64,000 nucleotides of DNA from the NCBI GenBank assembly GCA_029027985.1, contig CP119076.1, positions 1,302,001 to 1,366,000 on the forward strand. Direction: 5' to 3'. Shown here piece after piece: positions 55,447 through 64,000 of this stretch. Under the pieces are notes generated by a model. It was not told the DNA's origin and searched no databases. It was given only the letters and a program-made list of their open reading frames with translations. Origin of the DNA: Klebsiella aerogenes (GTDB lineage: Bacteria; Pseudomonadota; Gammaproteobacteria; Enterobacterales; Enterobacteriaceae). Both the position numbers and the translations under genes were made by a program. How positions within the stretch are numbered: the stretch's first letter is position 1; the number at the start of each line of letters is the position of its first letter.

Positions 55447-56418
55447 TTACTGTTGCAGTTCTTTCTCAGTGAAGAGATCGGCAAACAGCGCGGTGCTTAA
55501 ATAGCGCTCACCGGAAGACGGTAGGATAACCACAATATTCTTATTGGTAAAGGCTTCATCTTCCTGCAGCTTTAACGCAGCGGCGACAGCCGCGCCGGAA
55601 GAGATACCGGCCAGAATGCCTTCTTCTTCCATCAGGCGACGAGCGGTGGAAATAGCCTCTTCGTTGGTGATGGCGACCACTTTATCAACCAGTTTCAGAT
55701 CGAGGTTGCCTGGGATAAAACCAGCGCCGATACCCTGAATTTTGTGTGGACCTGGTTTCAGCTCTTCACCCGCCAACGCCTGGGCGATAACCGGGGAGTC
55801 AGTTGGCTCAACGGCGACGGTAATCAGATCTTTTTTGCCTTTCGTGCCTTTAATATAGCGAGCGACGCCAGTCAGCGTGCCGCCGGTGCCGACGCCGGAA
55901 ATAAAGACATCGACCTGACCATCGGTATCTTCCCAGATCTCCGGGCCGGTGGTTTTTTCGTGAATTTCCGGGTTTGCCGGGTTACTGAACTGCTGCAGCA
56001 GCAGGTATTTTTCCGGATTGCTGGCAACGATTTCTTCCGCTTTCTGGATAGCGCCTTTCATGCCTTTCGCGCCTTCGGTCAGCACCAGATTGGCGCCCAA
56101 CGCTTTCAGCAGCTTACGGCGTTCTACGCTCATGGTTTCCGGCATGGTCAGCGTCAGCTTGTAACCACGAGCGGCCGCGACGTAGGCGAGGGCGATACCG
56201 GTGTTGCCGCTGGTCGGTTCAACCAGTTCCACGCCTGGCTTCAGTACGCCGCGTTTTTCGGCATCCCAAATCATATTGGCGCCGATACGGCATTTAACGC
56301 TAAAGCTCGGGTTACGAGATTCTACCTTAGCCAGAATACGGCCATTACCGATGCGGTTCAGTCGTACCAGCGGCGTATGACCGATAGTCAGGGAGTTGTC
56401 TTCAAAAATCTTACTCAT
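55447..56418 (-). CDS. cysK: Cysteine synthase A (O-acetylserine sulfhydrylase A)
   Basis: CysK makes cysteine from O-acetylserine and sulfide and forms a complex with serine acetyltransferase. The 323-residue PLP enzyme has the Schiff-base lysine in [14 protein letters not shown] (K42), the loop [13 protein letters not shown] (near 69) and [17 protein letters not shown]. It is read from a CysB-type control region at 56419–56592 that contains the palindrome at 56497. This is the second cysteine synthase in the window, with cysM. Confidence 0.98.
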   Translation of the reverse strand: MSKIFEDNSLTIGHTPLVRLNRIGNGRILAKVESRNPSFSVKCRIGANMIWDAEKRGVLKPGVELVEPTSGNTGIALAYVAAARGYKLTLTMPETMSVERRKLLKALGANLVLTEGAKGMKGAIQKAEEIVASNPEKYLLLQQFSNPANPEIHEKTTGPEIWEDTDGQVDVFISGVGTGGTLTGVARYIKGTKGKKDLITVAVEPTDSPVIAQALAGEELKPGPHKIQGIGAGFIPGNLDLKLVDKVVAITNEEAISTARRLMEEEGILAGISSGAAVAAALKLQEDEAFTNKNIVVILPSSGERYLSTALFADLFTEKELQQ

Positions 56419-56496
56419 GGCCCGTCCTTAACTGTATGAAATTTGGGGGTACGGCTTCAGCATACCCGCTTAAACAATATCCGGAAGTAAGGATTT

Positions 56497-56512
56497 AGCA
56501 TATCTATATGCT
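56497..56512. promoter_or_regulatory. Palindrome in the cysK control region
   Basis: AGCATAT and ATATGCT are perfect seven-base arms around CT, about 80 bp before the cysK start. It lies where CysB contacts the E. coli cysK promoter and may be part of the activator site or -35/-10 region. Confidence 0.4.
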
Positions 56513-56592
56513 GAAGGGAAATAATGATGAGCGAGAAGGAATAAGGCGGGAAATAAGGAGCGGCGTGAGCCGCCCCCATCAAAGGCTTGCGG

Positions 56593-57354
56593 TTATTTCC
56601 ACATCGCATGCTTGTCGCGATAACAATCGACCCACATCGCCGTGGCGCCGCAGATAGCGACCGGCAGGATAACCAGGTTCAGAACGGGAATCATCGTGAA
56701 CAGACTGGTCAGCGCGCCAAACTGCATATTGATGACTTTTCGCGAACGTAGCGCTTCGCGCATGGTTTTAAACGGCACTTTATGGTTATCGAACGGATAG
56801 TCGCAATACTGAATGGCCAGCATCCAGGCGCTAAACAGGAACCACAGTACCGGCGCGACGGTTTGGCCGATGCCGGGAATAAAGTACAACAGCAGCAAAA
56901 CAATGGCGCGCGGCAGGTACCAGGCGAACTTTTGCCATTCGCGCTTCATGATGCGCGGGATATCTTTCATGATGCCGAAGACGCCAACGTCCGGTGGGGT
57001 TGCGCCGGTCAGTCGCGCTTCGAGTTGTTCCGCCAGCAGGCCGCTAAACGGCGCGGCGATCCAGTTGGCAATCGTCGAAAAGAAATAACCGAACACCAGC
57101 AGAATAGAGAGAACCACTACCGGCCACAGCAGGTAGTTCAGCCATTGCAGCCATTCGGGCACATGGCTCATCAAAGAAGGGATCCAGCTATCGAGGCGGG
57201 TGAATAGCCACCAAAATGCGCCGCCCATCAGAAGCACGTTGACTAATAAAGGCAGAAACACGTAACGACGGATCCCCGGCAGCCTGATCAGTTTCCAGCC
57301 CTGTGAAAAATAGTAGACGCCGCTACGTGGGGGAGTTGCGGATGATGAAACCAT
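56593..57354 (-). CDS. cysZ: Sulfate transporter CysZ
   Basis: CysZ is an inner-membrane protein that mediates sulfate uptake for cysteine synthesis. The 253-residue length equals E. coli CysZ. It has two long N-terminal hydrophobic helices (near residues 31–55 and 72–95) and two hemi-penetrating pairs, with [16 protein letters not shown] and [19 protein letters not shown] conserved. The ATG at 57354 follows GGAG-type purines and gives the conserved MVSS start; nine extra residues upstream are unlikely. It is divergent from zipA. Confidence 0.94.
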   Translation of the reverse strand: MVSSSATPPRSGVYYFSQGWKLIRLPGIRRYVFLPLLVNVLLMGGAFWWLFTRLDSWIPSLMSHVPEWLQWLNYLLWPVVVLSILLVFGYFFSTIANWIAAPFSGLLAEQLEARLTGATPPDVGVFGIMKDIPRIMKREWQKFAWYLPRAIVLLLLYFIPGIGQTVAPVLWFLFSAWMLAIQYCDYPFDNHKVPFKTMREALRSRKVINMQFGALTSLFTMIPVLNLVILPVAICGATAMWVDCYRDKHAMWK

Positions 57355-57584
57355 AGTCAGGCGATGCTCCTTTTTTAACATTCAGCGTGAATGCCCGCTT
57401 ATTTTATCGGGTTGCCAGACAATAACCAGTTAGGAAATGTTCGAAAAAACAGCAAAAAGCACGATTTAGTTCATCTTTATGGGGTGAAAGCGGCAGACGC
57501 ACTTGCACTTGATGTAATCGGCAAATACTCTTAGTGAGTAAATGTTTGCCGTGGTGGCAAGGTGTTAGAACAACAGAGAATATA

Positions 57585-58625
57585 ATGATGCAGGATTTGC
57601 GTCTGATATTAATCATTGTTGGCGCGATCGCCATAATCGCTTTACTGGTACATGGTTTCTGGACCAGCCGTAAAGAGCGTTCCTCGATGTTCCGCGATCG
57701 CCCACTGAAACGTATGAAGTCTCGTGACGATGACGCGTCGGAAGGCGATGACTTTGATGACGATGTTGAAGGCGTAGGTGAAGTTCGCGTTCACCGGGTT
57801 AACCACGCCCCGAATGGCGCATATGGGGAGCAAGAAGCACCTCGTCAGGCGCCGCAACACCAGTATCAGCCTCCTTATGAGCGTCAGGTGCAGCAGCCTG
57901 TGCGTCAGGACGAGCCGGTTCATCAGGCGCCGCCGCAAGCGCCGCGCCCGCAGCAACCGGTCGCTCCGCAGCCGCATGTTCAGCCGTCGCAGGTTCAGCA
58001 ACCGCATAACGTCGCTCCTGCGCAGCAGCCGCAACCGGCACAGCCGCAATACCAGCAGCCGGTTCAACATGCGCCGCAGCAGCCTGTTCCTCAACAGCCT
58101 GCGCCGGTTCAGCAACCTGTCGCGCCGCAGCAACCGGCTCCAGCGCCTGAAGCGCCGGCCGTCGAACCGCAGCAGCCTGCCGCCGCTCCGCAGCCGAAAG
58201 AACGCAAAGAGACGGTTATCGTGATGAACGTTGCCGCGCATCACGGTTCGCAGCTCAATGGCGAACTGCTGATCAACAGCATTCAGCAGGCTGGCTTCAA
58301 ATTTGGCGATATGAATATTTTCCACCGCCATCTGAGCCCGGACGGCAGCGGACAAGTGCTGTTCAGCCTGGCGAATATGGTCAAGCCAGGCACCTTTAAT
58401 CCGGATGCGATGGTCGATATGACCACGCCGGGCGTAACTATCTTTATGCAGGTACCGTCGTTTGGCGACGAACTGCAGAACTTTAAACTGATGCTGCAAT
58501 CGGCACAGTACATCGCCGATGAAGTCGGCGGCGTCGTGCTTGACGACCAGCGCCGGATGATGACGCCGCAAAAACTGCGTGAGTACCAGGATCGTATTCG
58601 TGAAGTGAAAGAGGCGAACGCCTGA
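57585..58625 (+). CDS. zipA: Cell division protein ZipA
   Basis: ZipA anchors FtsZ to the inner membrane during septum formation. The 346-residue protein has an N-terminal membrane anchor ([21 protein letters not shown], about residues 5–25), a charged segment (to about 70), a long Pro/Gln-rich linker (about 85–205) and the C-terminal FtsZ-binding domain (from [19 protein letters not shown]). The linker makes it about 18 residues longer than in E. coli. Two adjacent ATGs at 57585 and 57588 are both possible starts; a ribosome site is weak. Confidence 0.96.
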   Translation: MMQDLRLILIIVGAIAIIALLVHGFWTSRKERSSMFRDRPLKRMKSRDDDASEGDDFDDDVEGVGEVRVHRVNHAPNGAYGEQEAPRQAPQHQYQPPYERQVQQPVRQDEPVHQAPPQAPRPQQPVAPQPHVQPSQVQQPHNVAPAQQPQPAQPQYQQPVQHAPQQPVPQQPAPVQQPVAPQQPAPAPEAPAVEPQQPAAAPQPKERKETVIVMNVAAHHGSQLNGELLINSIQQAGFKFGDMNIFHRHLSPDGSGQVLFSLANMVKPGTFNPDAMVDMTTPGVTIFMQVPSFGDELQNFKLMLQSAQYIADEVGGVVLDDQRRMMTPQKLREYQDRIREVKEANA

Positions 58626-58657
58626 TCTCCGCGTTTGCGTGTCGTCTGGTCATTATG

Positions 58658-58682
58658 AACCCCCGCCCGTCGGGGGTTTTTT
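58658..58682 (+). terminator. Terminator after zipA
   Basis: AACCCCCG, loop CCCGT and CGGGGGTT with a following T run. ligA starts 18 bases later, so it needs its own promoter or read-through. Confidence 0.85.
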
Positions 58683-58690
58683 ATCATTGA

Positions 58691-60715
<2,025 letters not shown>

Positions 60716-60716
60716 G

Positions 60717-60935
60717 GTGGATAAAGCTCAGCTCATCGAGATTGCTAATACCGAGATGCCGTTTGGCAAATATAAGGGACGTCGTTTGATTGACGTCCCG
60801 GAAGAGTATTTGCTGTGGTTCGCCCGTAAGGATCAGTTTCCCGCCGGGCATCTCGGCGAGCTGATGGCCTTAACCTTGCTGATTAAGACCGAAGGGCTGA
60901 CCCAACTGGTGCAGCCCTTGAAACAACCGCGTTAA
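60717..60935 (+). CDS. ypeB: DUF3820 protein YpeB
   Basis: A 72-residue protein matching E. coli YpeB (DUF3820). The family motif MPFGKYKGRRLIDVPEEYL is at residues 14–32 and WFARKDQFPAGHLGE follows. Related domains occur fused to exonucleases, but the function is unknown. The start is the GTG at 60717, one base after the ligA stop, with translation coupled to ligA. Its last four bases overlap the convergent yfeH stop. Confidence 0.9.
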   Translation: MDKAQLIEIANTEMPFGKYKGRRLIDVPEEYLLWFARKDQFPAGHLGELMALTLLIKTEGLTQLVQPLKQPR

Positions 60936-61930
60936 CCTGCCGAGGCGCGGGACTTCTCCTGCGCTTCTCTCGCTTGCGCCTGCTCTTTATAGCGACGCGC
61001 CAGTACGGCGCAGACCATCAGTTGGATCTGATGGAAGATCATCAGCGGCAGTACCATAATCCCCAGAATTGATGCCGGGAACAGAATATTGGCCATCGGT
61101 ATACCGTTTGCCAGACTCTTTTTCGAACCGCAGAAGACAATGGTAATTTCATCCGCTTTACTGAAACCGCAGCGGCGGGCGACGAACATGTTAATCGCAA
61201 TGATAATGGCCAGGAGCACCAGGCTGACAATGACGATAAACAACAGCGACCCGACGCCGACTTTATGCCAGATCCCATTCACGACGGCTTCGCTAAACGC
61301 GGAATAGACCACCAGTAAAATCGACGTCTGGTCGGTTTTGCCGATCCATTTTTTGTGTTTCGCCACCCAGTCGCCGATCAACGGGCGCGACAGGTGACCG
61401 AGCACGAACGGCAGCAGCAGCTGCAGCATAATTTTGCCGACTTGTTCCAGATCGCCGCCAGCGCCATGCAGGTGCATCAACAACCCCACCAGCAATGGCG
61501 AGATAAAAATACCGAGCAGGCTTGATGCGGATGCGGAACAGACCGCGGCGGCGACGTTGCCGCCAGCCAGTGAGGTAAAGGCAATGGCTGACTGTACGGT
61601 CGCCGGCAGGATGCAAAGATACAGGAAACCGCTGTAGAGCATCGGATCGACGTTAATCGGTGCCCACCAGGCGAACAGTACGCCAAGTATTGGGAAGACG
61701 ATAAACGTGCTGCACATGACCCACAGGTGTAAACGCCAGTGGCTGCCGCCAGCGACAATCGCCGCACGCGACAGCTTGGCGCCATGCATAAAGAACAGCA
61801 ATGCGATGGCGGCGGTGGTCAAATGTTCAACGAAAGGGACGAATTCGCCACGCGCCGGAAAGAACGAGGCCAGCAGAACTACGGTAATCAACGTCAGTGT
61901 AAAGGGATCAAGAATGCGGAAAAGTTTCAT
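60932..61930 (-). CDS. yfeH: Bile acid:sodium symporter-family protein YfeH
   Basis: The 332-residue inner-membrane protein matches E. coli YfeH, of the SBF-like (bile acid:sodium symporter/arsenite ACR3-related) superfamily, with about ten hydrophobic segments. FCGSKKSLANGIPMA near residue 269 is the conserved crossing motif. The substrate is unknown. It is divergent from the LysR gene yfeR, as in E. coli, where YfeR is reported to repress yfeH. A hydrophilic Arg/Ala-rich tail ends the protein. Confidence 0.92.
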   Translation of the reverse strand: MKLFRILDPFTLTLITVVLLASFFPARGEFVPFVEHLTTAAIALLFFMHGAKLSRAAIVAGGSHWRLHLWVMCSTFIVFPILGVLFAWWAPINVDPMLYSGFLYLCILPATVQSAIAFTSLAGGNVAAAVCSASASSLLGIFISPLLVGLLMHLHGAGGDLEQVGKIMLQLLLPFVLGHLSRPLIGDWVAKHKKWIGKTDQTSILLVVYSAFSEAVVNGIWHKVGVGSLLFIVIVSLVLLAIIIAINMFVARRCGFSKADEITIVFCGSKKSLANGIPMANILFPASILGIMVLPLMIFHQIQLMVCAVLARRYKEQAQAREAQEKSRASAG

Positions 61931-62024
61931 AAACGCTCCTGAAAATCGATGCCGCTATTGTGCTTTCTTTGATTTGAGAAATAAAATTGATTTATTGCAT
62001 CCATTCATGAATAAAAAATATGAA
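61931..62024. promoter_or_regulatory. yfeH/yfeR divergent control region
   Basis: AT-rich region with the palindrome ATTCATGAAT (62003–62012). TTCAT (62004–62008) is repeated in inverted form as ATGAA (62020–62024), which includes the yfeR start codon. LysR proteins usually bind in such gaps, so these are candidate YfeR sites; no ribosome site is visible before yfeR. Confidence 0.45.
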
Positions 62025-62946
62025 TTACTCGCTACGCCAGTTAAAAGTCTTTGTCACCGTTGCCAGGGCGCGCAGCTTCAGCCGGGCCGGGGAAATTATT
62101 GGCCTCAGCCAGTCGGCGGTTAGCCATAGCGTTAAGGAGCTGGAGCATCAAACCGGGGTACGCCTGCTCGACCGAACGACGCGTGAAGTGGTGCTCACCG
62201 AAGCTGGCCATCAATTGGCGGGCAAGCTTGAGCGGTTGCTGGATGAACTGCACGTTACCCTCCGCGAAGCGGGGCGGGTAGGGCAGCAATTGAGCGGAAC
62301 CGTGCGGGTCGCCGCCAGCCAGACTATCTCAGCGCACCTGATCCCCCAATGCATTGCCGAGAGTAACCGGCGCTATCCAGATATCCGCTTTGTGCTGCAC
62401 GACCGTCCTCAGCAGTGGGTTCTTGAAAGTATTCGTCAAGGCGACGTGGATTTTGGCATCGTCATTGACCCCGGTGCGGTCAGTGATTTGCAGTGTGAGA
62501 CCGTGCTGTCGGAACCGTTCTTTTTACTATGCAGAAATGACCATCCGTTTGCAGAATTAGCGAACGTTGACTGGCAAGCGCTTCAGGGAGCGAAACTGGT
62601 TTTACAGGACTATGCGTCCGGTAGCCGTATGCTGATTGATGCGGCACTTCGCTTACATCAGATTGAGGCGGATATTGTGCAGGAAATTGGTCATCCGGCG
62701 ACGCTGTTTCCCATGGTCACCGCAGGTATTGGCATTAGCATTATTCCGGCACTGGCGCTGCCGCTGCCAGAAGGCAGCCCGCTGGTGGTGAAGCGGTTGG
62801 ATCCGGGTGTCGAGCGCCAGCTGATGCTGGCACGGCGTAAAAAGCGTTCGCTATCTACCGCCGCGCAAGCGTTGTGGGATGTGGTGCGGGAGCAGGGGCA
62901 ATGCTTGATGGATGAACGTTTGCAGGATCCACTATATCGAATATAA
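62020..62946 (+). CDS. yfeR: LysR-type transcriptional regulator YfeR
   Basis: A 308-residue LysR-type regulator: N-terminal winged HTH (residues 1–60; [20 protein letters not shown] with VKELEHQTG), linker helix and a periplasmic-binding-protein-like effector domain from about residue 92 (SGTVRVAAS). In Salmonella YfeR was reported to regulate yfeH in response to osmolarity. The ATG at 62020 gives the conserved [11 protein letters not shown]; no ribosome site is evident, suggesting weak or leaderless-like translation. In E. coli xapR and gltX follow; here a fimbrial operon does. Confidence 0.92.
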   Translation: MNYSLRQLKVFVTVARARSFSRAGEIIGLSQSAVSHSVKELEHQTGVRLLDRTTREVVLTEAGHQLAGKLERLLDELHVTLREAGRVGQQLSGTVRVAASQTISAHLIPQCIAESNRRYPDIRFVLHDRPQQWVLESIRQGDVDFGIVIDPGAVSDLQCETVLSEPFFLLCRNDHPFAELANVDWQALQGAKLVLQDYASGSRMLIDAALRLHQIEADIVQEIGHPATLFPMVTAGIGISIIPALALPLPEGSPLVVKRLDPGVERQLMLARRKKRSLSTAAQALWDVVREQGQCLMDERLQDPLYRI

Positions 62947-63148
62947 ACATCAATACGATCGCGACCCAACGTCTCCGCAATAAATTGTCCAATGCTGGAC
63001 TATATTCTAAAAATAAATCTGTCTGAAAAAAAACAACAGATGTATCGTATAAACAATTTATTATGCACCCATAAATACCATTCATTGTTGGCGTGAATAA
63101 TAAATATTGTATTGTTTTTAGAAATGAATAAATCAAATGGAGTTGTAT
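62947..63148. promoter_or_regulatory. AT-rich control region of the fimbrial operon
   Basis: Strongly AT-rich region before the pilin gene. AAACAATTTATTAT (63051–63064) is mirrored, with an insertion, by ATAATAAAT...ATTGTTT (63097–63117). I found no fimS-like pair of identical inverted ends. Promoter elements cannot be chosen confidently. The composition suits H-NS silencing. Confidence 0.5.
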
Positions 63149-63736
63149 ATGAAATTTAAGAAATTAATATTAGTTGGCGGGGCGTTATCACTGAGTTTAC
63201 TTAACGTGTCTATCGCTTCGGCAACCAATACCATCACCTTTACCGGTTCGATTGACGCGGTAACCTGTGACGTCGAATTGCACGACAGTCATGACGCAGT
63301 GGTAGGTACTGGTGGCTCTGGAGATATTACCTTGCTAGCTGGTCACGCGAAGGACCTGACAGCGCCTCAGAGCTCGACCGACCCAGAATATTTTTCTATT
63401 GTTGCGAAGAACTGCGATTTTGGTGACACCACGAAGACAAAAATGTACCCGAGATTTACAAGTGATAACAGCGACAATGCGGGCTATTTGAATAACACCG
63501 CGACTACTGGCGGCGCCACGAATGTGCAATTAGGCATTTATGATCATACTGGCGCCCTGGTGAAAATTGGTGATACTACGGCGCAAGCTGCCAGTACATC
63601 AGGAAAAGTCGATATTGACACGACTGAAGGCGCGCAAATGGTCATGAAATATAGCGTTCGCTACTACAGTGCGGCGGGTGGGGCATCGGAAGGCGCGGTT
63701 ACCAGCACAGTTAATTATGATTTAACCTACGAGTAA
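63149..63736 (+). CDS. Major fimbrial subunit (FimA-like pilin)
   Basis: A 195-residue precursor of a chaperone–usher pilin. It has a signal peptide (MKFKKLILVGGALSLSLLN... cleaved near IASA–TN). The mature start TNTITFTGSIDAVTCDVEL is pilin-like; the two cysteines (VTCD and KNCDFG) would form the pilin disulfide. The C-terminus ends in VNYDLTYE with the penultimate Tyr and alternating hydrophobics used in donor-strand exchange. GGAG lies seven bases before the ATG at 63149; an ATG at 63137 precedes that site and is rejected. A chaperone gene follows. The DNA is AT-richer than the core genes, suggesting transfer. Confidence 0.88.
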   Translation: MKFKKLILVGGALSLSLLNVSIASATNTITFTGSIDAVTCDVELHDSHDAVVGTGGSGDITLLAGHAKDLTAPQSSTDPEYFSIVAKNCDFGDTTKTKMYPRFTSDNSDNAGYLNNTATTGGATNVQLGIYDHTGALVKIGDTTAQAASTSGKVDIDTTEGAQMVMKYSVRYYSAAGGASEGAVTSTVNYDLTYE

Positions 63737-63778
63737 GTAATATCATTCACTTCCCTGATTGACTTTGAGTTTTTATTT

Positions 63779-64000
63779 ATGAGAATCATACGTAATATTG
63801 GCAGTAAATCTTCACTGGCGTGCCTGGTATTTATTTCAGCGGTGTTATTCAGCGCGGATACTTGCGCCAGTATTGTTGTTGATGGCACCAGGGTGATATA
63901 TCAGGGAAGTAAAAATGAAGTGACGGTGAATGTCACCAACAAAAATAAAGCGCCGGTTTTAATTCAAAGCTGGATCGATCGTGGTGATGAGCAAGCGGCA
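63779..64000 (+). CDS. Fimbrial periplasmic chaperone (PapD-like), 5' part
   Basis: The first 74 codons are in the window; the gene runs off the end. A signal peptide (hydrophobic LACLVFISAVLFSA, cleavage near CAS–IV) precedes IVVDGTRVIYQGSKNEVTV, the classic first-strand motif of pilus chaperones, then VTNKNKAPVLIQSWID. Such chaperones fold and deliver pilins to the usher. The ribosome site before ATG is weak (TTGAG). It follows the pilin gene by 42 bases, so an usher gene is expected next. Confidence 0.88.
   Translation, partial: MRIIRNIGSKSSLACLVFISAVLFSADTCASIVVDGTRVIYQGSKNEVTVNVTNKNKAPVLIQSWIDRGDEQAA

Noticed and set aside
57642-58571. 309-codon Leu/Arg-rich open frame opposite zipA
   Set aside because: Its Leu/Arg repeats are the reverse reading of the Pro/Gln linker of ZipA.
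62947-63148. Invertible fimbrial switch (fimS type)
   Set aside because: No identical short inverted ends of the FimB/FimE type and no recombinase gene in the window; only an imperfect AT-rich inverted repeat is seen.

Overview
The window reads as chromosome of an enterobacterium of the Klebsiella/Raoultella type. Most genes match the Escherichia coli purM–upp–dapA–acrD–maeB–cys–pts–zipA–ligA region in order and sequence. Departures from that order point away from E. coli: a BglK-type beta-glucoside kinase operon and a pectin-oligosaccharide locus flank purMN. At sites where I remember larger E. coli blocks (hyf, eut, aegA–narQ, ucpA/murPQ) there are only terminators, repeats or short spacers. 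The species call is inference from memory of these layouts and was not tested by a search.

Layout. 1–5430: the 3' part of an unidentified gene, then a pectin/rhamnogalacturonan oligosaccharide locus (GH105 hydrolase, GPH-type transporter, divergent cytoplasmic GH28). 5479–7227: purMN under a PurR box. 7348–9823: bglK–bglB behind a LacI/AscG-like operator. 9890–12747: upp–uraA and hda, the latter with a CTG start. 12744–13667: an Rpn-family nuclease with a strong internal start for a small C-terminal protein. 13803–20156: arsC-like and bepA, perM, bcp–gcvR, dapA–bamC. 20168–24933: purC with a PurR box, a palindromic mobile-type repeat, ypfJ, tmcA and ypfH. 24952–25623: an 84-bp-period REP array. 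25655–33145: ypfN, dapE–yffB, tiny ypfM, acrD with a BaeR-like box, nudK, ypfG. 33135–43236: talA–tktB, maeB, amiA–hemF, ypeA–yfeZ–yfeY, yfeX. 43239–44324: a hairpin array ending inside a DUF559 nuclease gene. 44452–49417: the sulfate/thiosulfate operon cysPTWA–cysM. 49424–52472: ptsJ with an amidotransferase, and divergent pdxK. 52486–55282: ptsH–ptsI–crr. 55397–57354: cysK and cysZ. 57585–62946: zipA, ligA–ypeB, yfeH and yfeR. 63149–64000: the start of a chaperone–usher fimbrial operon.

Functionally the window links core metabolism (purines, pyrimidine salvage, lysine, sulfur assimilation, PTS glucose uptake, pentose phosphate enzymes, NADP-malic enzyme) with cell-envelope upkeep (BamC, BepA, AmiA, ZipA, AcrD). 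Accessory content sits in junctions: sugar operons, the Rpn gene, the DUF559/repeat module and fimbriae. No tRNA, rRNA, CRISPR array or complete insertion sequence was seen.

The strongest leads for new biology are the gene-within-gene Rpn locus (12744–13667), the DUF559 gene whose 3' end lies in an inverted terminal unit of a ten-hairpin array (43239–44324), and the 84-bp REP array (24952–25623).
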